Positions 6,300-13,447 of a stretch of DNA of 23,017 nucleotides are shown here, piece by piece (within the stretch, counting starts at the first letter, position 1; every line of letters starts with the position of its first letter). The DNA is taken from contig JAGZJZ010000085.1 of the NCBI GenBank assembly GCA_018365455.1, positions 1 through 23,017 of the forward strand. Direction: 5' to 3'. A model generated the notes under the pieces. The model did no database searches. It was given only the letters and a program-made list of their open reading frames with translations, and was not told where the DNA came from. The translations under genes were made by a program, and so were the position numbers. Origin of the DNA: Clostridiales bacterium (GTDB lineage Bacteria > Bacillota > Clostridia > Lachnospirales > Lachnospiraceae).

Positions 6300-9214
6300 G
6301 ATTTCTAAAAATAGGTTTTGTACTTAGCATGATTTTTCTGTTGCAGACTGGAACTAAAATGGAGGGGGTTATAAATCCAATTAATCCCATGAAACTGGTG
6401 CAAAGCCAATCAGTAAGCAATTGGGAAAACCAGCCGGAAAGCCAATCGGGAGGTAAATGGGGAAGCCGGTCGGAAAGCCAATCGGGATGCAGATGGGAGA
6501 GCCAGTCTGAAAGTCAATCAAGACGTAAATGTGAGGACCAGTCCGAAAGTCAATCAGTAAGCAATTGGGAAAAACAGTCCGAAAGTCAATTGGAATGTCA
6601 GTCGGAGAGCCAGTCCGACAGCGAGTCCGAAAGTCAATCGGAACTTCAAACCGAAACAGAAACCGAAACAGAAACAGACTCAGAATCCGAGCCACAAACA
6701 GAGTCAGAAACCGAAATCCAGACTGAGACGGAAACAGAAACTGAATTGCCGCGTGAGGTTATCGTGGAGAATATAAGGACGGTTTATCCGGGTGACAGCA
6801 GAGAATATGATGATACTAATGATGTGGAATTAAAAGCAGATGTGAGGGGGCTTCCGGCAGAGATGCAGGTTTTAATATCCGGTAAGTCAGAGCACAGAAG
6901 AGTTGGTATCTGGAAAGTAGAGGTTTCCTGTGAACTGACGGGCAAGGATGCTGAAAACTACAGGTTAAAAGTGGAGAAATCCAATATAAAAGTACATATT
7001 ATTCCCAGAGTATTGAATATCCGGATTGCCCCAGGAAGAAAACCCTATTTTTCAGATAACAGTATGCAGCTGCTGGAGTTTGATGAGAGGAAGGATGAAA
7101 TTGTCAAGGTAAGTGGTTTTATGAAAAATGGAAGACCGGTAAAAGAATATCCGAAAGGATTTCAAAAACCGGAAATCACTATAGATGAGCGGGTGTTAAA
7201 GCAAGACAGCCCCATGTATGAACAGGGATCACTTAAAAAATATGCCAGGGCATTGGTTGTGAAAAGGGATAAGAAAGGAAATATTACAGGCAATACAACG
7301 GACAACTATTGTTATAATCTGTTAAGAGATTCCCAGCTTTATCACCCCGGTAGTATTACGCTGGTAAAAACGAAGGTGAGTGAAACAGATGATTATCAGG
7401 TTATTCCGGAATCACAGGAAGGATATCTTAGAAATAACCATGGCAAAATAATTGTAAAAAAAGGGATGCGCCTTAAGATCGTGCCACACAAAAAGTCAGG
7501 ATATAATCAGACAATTATAAGTAAGGAGCTAATGGAAGATGGTACTTTTTTCTTTGTACTGGAAAATAGAGATGAAGCAGGCACATTATTAGCACAGTCT
7601 GAAAAACAGACTGTAGCTTATGAAGTTGACGATTTACCCCCAACCGGCTTGGGGATATTAGCAAACGAAAAAATACTTTCCAGCGGTATGAATGAAACAA
7701 CGTTTTATCATAACAGCGTCTTGGTAAAATTTACGGGATATTCCGATAGCCAAGCCGGTATAAGATCTGTGATGTATTGGATTCGGGAGATTCAAGATGG
7801 AGATGTCCAGCCAATATCTGCAATTAAAGCAGGCTATGAAAACCAGAAAAATTTATGGAGATCAGGAACCAGCACGGAAGTAAAAAAAGAGGGAGCCTAT
7901 CAGGTATTTGCCAGGGTGGAAGATCAGGTGGGAAATGCAGCTTTCTTTGGAGGAAATACCATTGTAATTGATAAGACAACCCCAAGGATTACCGTAGAGG
8001 GCGTGACAGATCAGAGTGCAAATAATGGAAGTTTAAAACTGCGTATCCTGTGTGAAGATAATTATTACTGGAAAGGCAGCCTGGAAGCAACGCTTATTGG
8101 AGACAGAAACGGAGAAAAGAAGTTAAAGTATGAACGAAAGAAAACAGATAAGGGGGAACAGTTAATTTTTGAACCATTACCGGAGAAGAGGGAGTGGGAT
8201 GACTATTATGTACTTTATCTGTCAGCGGGAGATCAGGCGGGAAATATAGCAACACGTGAGATTTATTTCTCTGTAAATCGATTTGGATCCGTCTATGGAC
8301 TGGGAAAAGAAACCAGGAAACAAATAGATCATTATTACAGTAATAAAGCATTTGATGTAGAAATAAGGGAAATTAACCTGCATAGTCTACAGGAGGCCCA
8401 GCTGACAGTTACACGAGATGGGGAACTGCGAATATTAAGCCAGGACAGAGATTACTCTGTGACAAAAATAGAAGGAAAGAACGGATATAAAGAGTACCGT
8501 TATCTGATACCGGCGAGATGTTTTGAAGATGAGGGAGCATACGCTGTTTCTTTAAATTCAAAAGATGGGGCAGGTAATGAAGGAGATCATAAACTGCAGA
8601 AAAAATATATCGAGTTTGTGATTGATAAGACTCCTCCATCTATCATGATTGCCGGTCTGGATGATAAATCATTCTATCCGGAAAAGGACAGATCAGTGGT
8701 GGTAGATTCCAGGGATAATACGGAGCTGAAGGAGCAGATGGTTTATCTGGATGGAGCCTTAATCAAAAGCAGTACGAATCAGGAAACTTCTTTTACGATT
8801 CTGCAGAAAGACCAGTGGCGGGAGATGGAGGTTTGGGCTGTGGATCAGGCAGGAAATGAAGCAAAAAGAAAGATCACTTTTTGCATCAGTAAATCAGAAA
8901 AGGGGATTCTTGCAATTCCAATGTCCCCGGAATATTTGAAAGAAAAGAATTACTTCACGAAAGGAGACCGTGATCAAGTGGACAAAGAGACTTTTACGAT
9001 ACCAGAGGTGATAAATGGAGAAAGGCAGATAGGAGAAGATAGAAATAGGGAGACTGAAGCTAATCAATTTGTGGAGAATGAGGAAAAAAGGGCTGATAAG
9101 AAAGGTGGTGCAGGGTATATTCCTTTTGGAATAAAAGCACTAATGGTAATGACCGGAGCTTGTATTGGAGTTTTTTCTTATAGAAGATGGGGAAGAAGAC
9201 GTTCAAAAGAATAG
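6296..9214 (+). CDS. Large membrane-anchored surface protein with repeat stalk and Ig-like domains
   Basis: The 972-residue extracytoplasmic protein is translationally coupled to the kinase (ATGA overlap, AGGAGG upstream). It has a signal peptide or anchor (1-20), a Ser/Gln/Glu stalk (36-118) opening with five 12-residue repeats, and a Thr/Glu stalk (119-150). Next comes a YDG-like domain (~154-235, with SREYDDTNDVEL and TGKDAENYRL). Several Ig-like modules follow, marked by VEDQVGN...VIDKTTP (~541-563), AGDQAGN (~645), KDGAGN...DKTPP (~757-780) and VDQAGNEA (~849). A charged linker leads to a C-terminal transmembrane helix (~946-961) and an RRWGRRRSKE tail. There is no LPXTG sorting signal, so anchoring is by the membrane helix. 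A role as ligand-binding or wall-spanning partner of the kinase is inferred from position. Confidence 0.75.
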   Translation: MRFLKIGFVLSMIFLLQTGTKMEGVINPINPMKLVQSQSVSNWENQPESQSGGKWGSRSESQSGCRWESQSESQSRRKCEDQSESQSVSNWEKQSESQLECQSESQSDSESESQSELQTETETETETDSESEPQTESETEIQTETETETELPREVIVENIRTVYPGDSREYDDTNDVELKADVRGLPAEMQVLISGKSEHRRVGIWKVEVSCELTGKDAENYRLKVEKSNIKVHIIPRVLNIRIAPGRKPYFSDNSMQLLEFDERKDEIVKVSGFMKNGRPVKEYPKGFQKPEITIDERVLKQDSPMYEQGSLKKYARALVVKRDKKGNITGNTTDNYCYNLLRDSQLYHPGSITLVKTKVSETDDYQVIPESQEGYLRNNHGKIIVKKGMRLKIVPHKKSGYNQTIISKELMEDGTFFFVLENRDEAGTLLAQSEKQTVAYEVDDLPPTGLGILANEKILSSGMNETTFYHNSVLVKFTGYSDSQAGIRSVMYWIREIQDGDVQPISAIKAGYENQKNLWRSGTSTEVKKEGAYQVFARVEDQVGNAAFFGGNTIVIDKTTPRITVEGVTDQSANNGSLKLRILCEDNYYWKGSLEATLIGDRNGEKKLKYERKKTDKGEQLIFEPLPEKREWDDYYVLYLSAGDQAGNIATREIYFSVNRFGSVYGLGKETRKQIDHYYSNKAFDVEIREINLHSLQEAQLTVTRDGELRILSQDRDYSVTKIEGKNGYKEYRYLIPARCFEDEGAYAVSLNSKDGAGNEGDHKLQKKYIEFVIDKTPPSIMIAGLDDKSFYPEKDRSVVVDSRDNTELKEQMVYLDGALIKSSTNQETSFTILQKDQWREMEVWAVDQAGNEAKRKITFCISKSEKGILAIPMSPEYLKEKNYFTKGDRDQVDKETFTIPEVINGERQIGEDRNRETEANQFVENEEKRADKKGGAGYIPFGIKALMVMTGACIGVFSYRRWGRRRSKE
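6410..6589 (+). repeat. Five 36-nt tandem units encoding a Trp-bearing 12-residue repeat
   Basis: Five consecutive 12-codon units encode residues 39-98 of the surface protein. The pattern is S-x-x-x-W-E-x-Q-S-E-S-Q; Trp is at position 5 in units 1, 2, 3 and 5 and is replaced by Cys in unit 4. Units 1 and 5 are nearly identical in DNA, pointing to a recent duplication. The reading then decays into SESQSDSES and TETETE tracts up to about 6745. Confidence 0.85.
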
Positions 9215-9263
9215 ACTTTTTATGGATGGTATGCTATTATTTTCTTCAAGAGGTGAGAATAAA

Positions 9264-10193
9264 ATGCATGACGAAAGAAAAAAGGTCGTTAAAAAGATAC
9301 TAACGGCAGCTGGGGTTGTAGTCGGTACCTGTGCGATATCTGCAGGATCATTTTTTCTGGTAGATTCAGGACTGGCATTTTTAAATACAAAAATAGAAAA
9401 AAATAATGTTGCAGAAAAGACATCTGAGATGCAGCAAACGAATAGTGATAAGGAAACCGAGCTGATCACTAAAACCAAAGATTCTTTTATCGTACCGGAA
9501 AAAAAGAGTACGGAAAAAGAAACGGATAAGAAAACCGATGGAGATCAGACTGGTCCAGAGAACTCCGGTACCGGAAGTGAGAATACCGGAGGATCCCAAA
9601 GTGCTGGAAATTCGGACAATAATGGTGGCAGCAGTTCTTCCGGTAATAGTTCCAACGGTTCTGATTATAATGGAAATACAAATTATGATGGGAATTCAGA
9701 TGCAAGCGGAGGAACAGACGGAAACGGAGATTCACAGAATGGAAATTGGGTAAATCCGCCTGCAAGTACCCCCCAGACGGAGGCGCCGCAAACGAATCCG
9801 CCCCAGACGGATCCACCCCAGACAGAAGCCCCACAGACGAATCCGCCCCAGACAGATCCACCCCAGACGGATCCTCCGCAGACAGAGCCGCCCCAGACAG
9901 AGGCACCACCGGCAGCCTGGGATGATACCTATTTCTTCCCGGATACTGCAACGAGATATATAACGGAAAACGAACTGCATAATATGACTGACCGGGAAAT
10001 TGCAATAGCCAGAAATGAAATCTTTGCGCGCCATGGCAGGAAATTTACGAAACAGGAATGGATTGATTACTTCAGTACAAAAACCTGGTATGTACCTACA
10101 TATGATCCGGAAACTTTTGACTCTATGGACTTACTGAATGATTTTGAAAAGAAAAATCTGAAAGTAATTCTTGCTTATGAAGAAAAGAGATAG
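9264..10193 (+). CDS. YARHG-domain membrane-anchored protein with Pro-Gln-Thr linker
   Basis: The 309-residue protein starts at ATG 9264, with GAGGTGAG (9250-9257) upstream. Earlier in-frame starts overlap the previous gene and lack a ribosome binding site. A basic N-terminus and hydrophobic helix (~10-32) anchor it in the membrane. A Lys/Glu/Thr segment, a Gly/Ser/Asn-rich stretch and nine PQT(E/N/D)(A/P) units (170-214) then lead to a C-terminal YARHG domain (223-309). That domain carries the signature ARHG at 255-258 within ARNEIFARHGRKF, then WYVPTYDP. YARHG is an extracellular domain found on bacterial surface proteins; its ligand is unknown. It follows the surface-protein gene by 49 nt and precedes the next gene by 13 nt. 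Confidence 0.82.
   Translation: MHDERKKVVKKILTAAGVVVGTCAISAGSFFLVDSGLAFLNTKIEKNNVAEKTSEMQQTNSDKETELITKTKDSFIVPEKKSTEKETDKKTDGDQTGPENSGTGSENTGGSQSAGNSDNNGGSSSSGNSSNGSDYNGNTNYDGNSDASGGTDGNGDSQNGNWVNPPASTPQTEAPQTNPPQTDPPQTEAPQTNPPQTDPPQTDPPQTEPPQTEAPPAAWDDTYFFPDTATRYITENELHNMTDREIAIARNEIFARHGRKFTKQEWIDYFSTKTWYVPTYDPETFDSMDLLNDFEKKNLKVILAYEEKR
9771..9905 (+). repeat. Nine 15-nt tandem units (PQT linker)
   Basis: Nine in-frame 15-nt units encode PQTEA, PQTNP, PQTDP, PQTEA, PQTNP, PQTDP, PQTDP, PQTEP and PQTEA. The first six form two copies of a 45-nt higher-order repeat. Synonymous drift between units (CAG/CAA, ACG/ACA) suggests selection to keep the peptide rather than purely recent expansion. 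Confidence 0.9.
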
Positions 10194-10206
10194 AGGAGGA
10201 AAAGTA

Positions 10207-11259
10207 ATGGACAAGCAGCAGCAGTACAAATGGCGGAAGCATCGTAAGAATAAAAGAATACTTACAGCCTGGTTTGTTTGTGCCGGTGTTTTATCAGCGG
10301 CAGGTGCATTTGTTTACCAGGGAACGTATGACAGCAATCCCCAGAAAAGTGCAGAGCGTTACATTAAAAATGAAAAAAATATTGATGAGTATACTTTGCA
10401 GTCCGGAGACCGCAATTTAAGTGAAGACGGGAAAATGGTACAGACTTTTACCTTTACTTATACGCCCAAAGACAGTAAAGATCCGGTAACAGGAACGATA
10501 GATCTGGTTCGCCAGGATAATAAGAGATATGGCATGTTTGAACGCTGGGTGTGCAATGACCATGTAGACGAGGCAAAGAATGTGAAGGTTACGGCACCGG
10601 TGGATTCCAAAGTTATGCTGGATCAAAAAGCATTGGAGAACAGTTTGGTGAAAGAAGATGAGAAACTGTCTGCAGGTGCAAAATCTTATGTAGTACCATA
10701 TCTGGAGAAAAAGGAATACACATTGACGGTGTCAGGACTACCTTTTGAAAAATATGAAACGAAATGGAAGCCGGAGCAGGATGAAAGTTCCGTAGATGTC
10801 AGAGAGGAATGCAAGCTTAGTGAAAATGCAAAGACACAGATGCAGGAGCTTGGCAAGCAGGCGTTGAAGGAATTCTATTCGTCAGCAGTACAGAAGCAGA
10901 CGGTACAGTCACTGGGAGCTGTTTTTGATAAAGTACAGGATAAAGAAACTTTATTGAAAACGGTTAGCGGGAATCTGTCCTCAGATCCTGCGCTGGTAAT
11001 TGAACAGCTGGAATTTAGCGGGTTTAACAGTACCTATGGAGAGCCGTATTTTCCGGATGCGAAAGAAGAAAGTTACATTGGAATAGAAGTTAAGACAAAA
11101 TATAATTGTAAATATACAGGAACCCGTATTACGGAAGGTGAAGATGGGGACACTGAAACAGAAGAATCCCAGTCTTATGCCAAAGAAGCGAAATTTTATT
11201 TTATTTATCAAGGTGGGAAATGTTATTTGAAATCAATGGAGTTACCTAATTTATTCTAA
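10207..11259 (+). CDS. Membrane-anchored extracytoplasmic protein, TcaA-like layout
   Basis: The 350-residue protein starts at ATG 10207 after GAGGAGGAAA; an upstream in-frame ATG (10171) would overlap the YARHG gene and lacks a site. A very basic N-terminus (KWRKHRKNKR) precedes one transmembrane helix (~18-36), so most of the protein is outside. I read three parts: an NTF2-like alpha+beta region (~45-120, AERYIKNEKN to FERWVCND), a small beta domain (~125-200, VKVTAPVDSKVML and EYTLTVSGLPF), and a second NTF2-like region (~215-350, ending YFIYQGGKCYLKSMELP). The order resembles TcaA/YvbJ-type envelope proteins of Firmicutes without their zinc ribbon. That comparison is by layout only, and hypothetical protein is the safe call. 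It lies 13 nt after the YARHG gene. Confidence 0.65.
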   Translation: MDKQQQYKWRKHRKNKRILTAWFVCAGVLSAAGAFVYQGTYDSNPQKSAERYIKNEKNIDEYTLQSGDRNLSEDGKMVQTFTFTYTPKDSKDPVTGTIDLVRQDNKRYGMFERWVCNDHVDEAKNVKVTAPVDSKVMLDQKALENSLVKEDEKLSAGAKSYVVPYLEKKEYTLTVSGLPFEKYETKWKPEQDESSVDVREECKLSENAKTQMQELGKQALKEFYSSAVQKQTVQSLGAVFDKVQDKETLLKTVSGNLSSDPALVIEQLEFSGFNSTYGEPYFPDAKEESYIGIEVKTKYNCKYTGTRITEGEDGDTETEESQSYAKEAKFYFIYQGGKCYLKSMELPNLF

Positions 11260-11275
11260 AAGAGAAACATTCATG

Positions 11276-11358
11276 TGGCTGGTATTTTAGATATTTTCAA
11301 CTTCTGTTTAAAAATGTCCAATGGAGAACAGAACCCGAAGATGATAAAATACCAGCCA
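11276..11358 (+). other. 83-nt imperfect hairpin upstream of the amidase gene
   Basis: Outer arms of 14 bp (TGGCTGGTATTTTA at 11276-11289, complement at 11345-11358) enclose a second helix (ATTTTC 11293-11298 with GAAGAT 11337-11342, one G-U) and a third (TTCTGTT 11302-11308 with AACAGAA 11327-11333). The whole 83 nt can therefore fold into one rod of about 27 bp with an 18-nt loop. There is no T-run, so a terminator is unlikely. It fills most of the 167-nt gap before the amidase gene. It could be an mRNA processing or stabilising structure, a cis-regulatory RNA or a tiny inverted-repeat element. Confidence 0.6.
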
Positions 11359-11426
11359 TTATGTAATCATTCACAAGGCCGATTTATGTTTGGATCATGA
11401 ACAGTCTCAGGAGAAAGGAACAAAAA

Positions 11427-12470
11427 ATGCATAGAAAATTAGTAAAGTGTATGGGAGCAGCGTTGGCGATTGTGCTGTTAACAACCGGCTGTACGTTTTT
11501 GGACAGCAGCGGAAATACCAATAAAGGAGAGGCTGTGACAGAAGCAGGTTCTGATTCAGCAGGTGGAAGTACTGGGAAGCAAAAGACGGAAAATGATAAT
11601 CAAACGAATAAAGAAACGAGTAAAGAAACGAATAAAGAAATGAATAAAGGAACCAATAAAGAAACGAATAAAGAAACCAATAAAGAAACAAATAATGAAA
11701 CCAATAAAGAACAGAATAAAGAAACCAATAAAGAACAGGGAAAGACAGGGGAAGAGCCCGGAAAAGATACAAAAACAGATCAGGGAACCGTACAAAATGA
11801 ACGGGAAACATCGAACTCCCAGGAAACAAAAGCAAAGGGACCTGTTGTTGCCGTGGATGCAGGTCATCAGGGACCGGGACAGGATATGAGCCAAAAAGAA
11901 GCAAACGGTCCTGGTTCTGAGGTGATGAAGGCACGCCTCGCTACCGGTACCACAGGTAGTGTATCCGGTCTGGATGAATACGAATTGAATCTGGACGTTT
12001 CTTTAAAACTTCAGACTGAGCTGGAAAAACGAGGTTATCAGGTGGTAATGACAAGGACAACCCATGAAGTTGATCTTGGGAATATTGACAGGGCAACCAT
12101 CGCCAATGAAGCGGGGGCAGATATACTGGTACGCATACATGCAAATGGTTCGGAAGACAGCAGTGTTGCCGGTGCACTTACTATGGCACCCACACAGTCG
12201 AATCCTTATGTTGGAAGCATATCAGAGGAATGTATGCGTCTGTCTCAATGCCTGATTGACCGCTATTGTGAAGCCACAGGGCTGATTAACCGGGGAATTC
12301 TCGCAGAGGATGAGATGACGGGAATCAACTGGAGCCAGATACCGGTGACGATACTGGAAATGGGATTTATGACTAATCCGGGTGATGATGCATATATGGC
12401 GGATTCTGGGAACCAGGATGTGATGGTACAGGGAATTGCCAATGGTATCGATGACTATTTTGGAAGATAG
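11427..12470 (+). CDS. Lipoprotein N-acetylmuramoyl-L-alanine amidase (Amidase_3)
   Basis: The 347-residue enzyme starts at ATG 11427, where AAAGGA lies about 7 nt upstream; the in-frame ATG at 11397 lacks this. It has a lipoprotein signal with LLTTGC (Cys22), so it should be lipid-anchored outside the membrane. An Asn-Lys-Glu-Thr repeat linker follows (~61-104). The C-terminal zinc amidase domain (~139-347) has His147 in VAVDAGHQG, Glu186 in DEYELNLDV, His238 in RIHANG and Glu311 in ILEMGFMTNP. These match the zinc ligands and catalytic Glu of the family (CwlB/AmiC type), which cuts the amide bond between MurNAc and the stem peptide. It shares direction with the kinase locus and precedes the CPBP gene by 14 nt. 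Confidence 0.93.
   Translation: MHRKLVKCMGAALAIVLLTTGCTFLDSSGNTNKGEAVTEAGSDSAGGSTGKQKTENDNQTNKETSKETNKEMNKGTNKETNKETNKETNNETNKEQNKETNKEQGKTGEEPGKDTKTDQGTVQNERETSNSQETKAKGPVVAVDAGHQGPGQDMSQKEANGPGSEVMKARLATGTTGSVSGLDEYELNLDVSLKLQTELEKRGYQVVMTRTTHEVDLGNIDRATIANEAGADILVRIHANGSEDSSVAGALTMAPTQSNPYVGSISEECMRLSQCLIDRYCEATGLINRGILAEDEMTGINWSQIPVTILEMGFMTNPGDDAYMADSGNQDVMVQGIANGIDDYFGR
11607..11738 (+). repeat. Eleven 12-nt tandem units (NKET linker)
   Basis: Eleven in-frame 12-nt units of the AATAAAGAAACG type encode NKET with variants SKET, NKEM, NKGT, NNET and NKEQ. They form a highly charged linker between the lipid anchor and the amidase domain. The third codon positions vary little, so copy number may be unstable. 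Confidence 0.9.
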
Positions 12471-12484
12471 GGGCGCGTTCATTT

Positions 12485-13117
12485 ATGATATTTGATAATG
12501 TTGCAGGAGTACTGGTTCCGATATTGATTCATTTTCTGGCGTCGGCAGGAGTGGTAACGGTGTTCGGCAGCAGATTTGATTCCGCATTGCTGACAACGCT
12601 GGCGGCGCTGATTGTGCTTCCGGTAGTATGTTTTTTATACTGGAAGGACGGGCAGCTTTATGGGCGGAAAAAGGACCGTCCCGACGCCATGCCGGCATGG
12701 ACCTATCTGTTGATTATTGTGATGGCGGTCATCAGCAATCAGGTGCTGTCGTTTCTGATTAATCTTATAGAGGTTGACAGAGTATTCTCTAATGCAGCTC
12801 AGGAAGCATTGTTTGGAAGCGGGCTTTGGATACAGATTATTGGTGTGGGAATTCTGGTGCCGATAATGGAAGAGTATCTGTTTCGGGGGCTGGTGTACCA
12901 GCGGATAAAACGGTTTGTCAGATCGAAGAAAGCGGCAGTATGTCTGGGGGCTTTTATATTTGCAATCTATCATGGAAACATGATTCAGTTTTTATTTGCA
13001 TTGCCAATGGCACTTCTGCTGATCTGGGTTTATGAAAAATGGGGAACGATTAAGGCGCCAATTGTATTTCATATCGCAGTTAATTTATCTTCCGTTCTAT
13101 TCAGTGCATTTCTTTAA
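12485..13117 (+). CDS. CPBP-family intramembrane metalloprotease
   Basis: The 210-residue polytopic membrane protein belongs to the CPBP (CAAX protease/bacteriocin-processing, Abi) family. The diagnostic motifs are present in order: EEYLFRG (Glu129, Glu130, Arg134), FAIYHGN (His163) and HIAVN (His196, Asn200). Hydrophobic helices fill most of the chain (about 6-28, 33-52, 73-95, 113-128, 150-185, 190-210). Family members cleave or bind membrane substrates; bacterial roles include bacteriocin self-immunity and regulated proteolysis. Here the location behind an amidase and kinase suggests an envelope role, which is inference. The ribosome binding site is poor (only GGGG about 9 nt upstream), so coupling to amidase translation is likely. 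A strong terminator follows. Confidence 0.88.
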   Translation: MIFDNVAGVLVPILIHFLASAGVVTVFGSRFDSALLTTLAALIVLPVVCFLYWKDGQLYGRKKDRPDAMPAWTYLLIIVMAVISNQVLSFLINLIEVDRVFSNAAQEALFGSGLWIQIIGVGILVPIMEEYLFRGLVYQRIKRFVRSKKAAVCLGAFIFAIYHGNMIQFLFALPMALLLIWVYEKWGTIKAPIVFHIAVNLSSVLFSAFL

Positions 13118-13128
13118 CAGAAGGGTGA

Positions 13129-13182
13129 GGATGATTTTGGAGTTGTCAGACGTGTTCTGACATCCAAAATCGTCCTTTAATT
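13129..13182 (+). terminator. Intrinsic terminator closing the envelope locus
   Basis: A 13-bp stem with one G-U pair (GGATGATTTTGGA at 13129-13141 with TCCAAAATCGTCC at 13163-13175) carries an inner stem (GTCAG 13145-13149 with CTGAC 13157-13161). It runs into TTTAATTTTAT. It lies 11 nt after the CPBP stop. Confidence 0.9.
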
Positions 13183-13303
13183 TTATACACAATTAAAACA
13201 ATAATGTTTTAAAAGGAAAATAAAGCAGGATTTATAAAAAAATATTTGGAAAAAAGATGGATGACAGCTTGACTAATGTTTTTACAGTGGCGGCAGAAAT
13301 AAA

Positions 13304-13333
13304 TTTACAATTGCAATAATCAGACAATATAAA
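13304..13333 (+). promoter_or_regulatory. Probable promoter of gltBD
   Basis: TTTACA (13304-13309) and TATAAA (13328-13333) are 18 nt apart, with the start near 13340 and about 108 nt of leader. The first copy of a 15-nt direct repeat overlaps the spacer and the start of the -10. The rest of the 330-base gap between the CPBP gene and gltB is A+T-rich with no other gene seen. Confidence 0.45.
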
Positions 13334-13367
13334 AAATGAAGCTAAATAGATGAATAATCAGACAATA
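13315..13367 (+). repeat. Perfect 15-nt direct repeat at the gltB promoter
   Basis: AATAATCAGACAATA occurs at 13315-13329 and again, base for base, at 13353-13367. The spacing is 38 nt from start to start (between three and four helical turns). One copy overlaps the predicted -10 and the other lies just past the predicted start. This arrangement suits a repressor or nitrogen-responsive regulator binding two sites; the regulator is unknown. Confidence 0.6.
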
Positions 13368-13447
13368 AGTTAAAAATTAATGGTTTACAGATGAAAAAAA
13401 TAGGTGTATATTATGTTCAGAGAAAAACGAGAGAAAGGAACGAAAAT

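Noticed and set aside
6381..6695. Minus-strand frame rich in repeated DFRTG-type motifs
   Set aside because: It is the antisense reading of the in-frame 36-nt repeats of the surface protein; the plus-strand frame has the signal peptide and downstream domains.
9771..9905. Possible CRISPR-like array
   Set aside because: Units are 15 nt, adjacent, without spacers and in frame with a coding sequence; this is a protein linker.
11407..11934. Minus-strand Leu/Tyr/Phe-rich frames opposite the NKET repeat
   Set aside because: They are the complement of 12-nt tandem repeats in the amidase gene, which has a lipobox and catalytic residues.
12485..13117. Abortive-infection phage defence gene (Abi label of the CPBP family)
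   Set aside because: The family name is historical; the neighbours are envelope genes and no defence genes are nearby.
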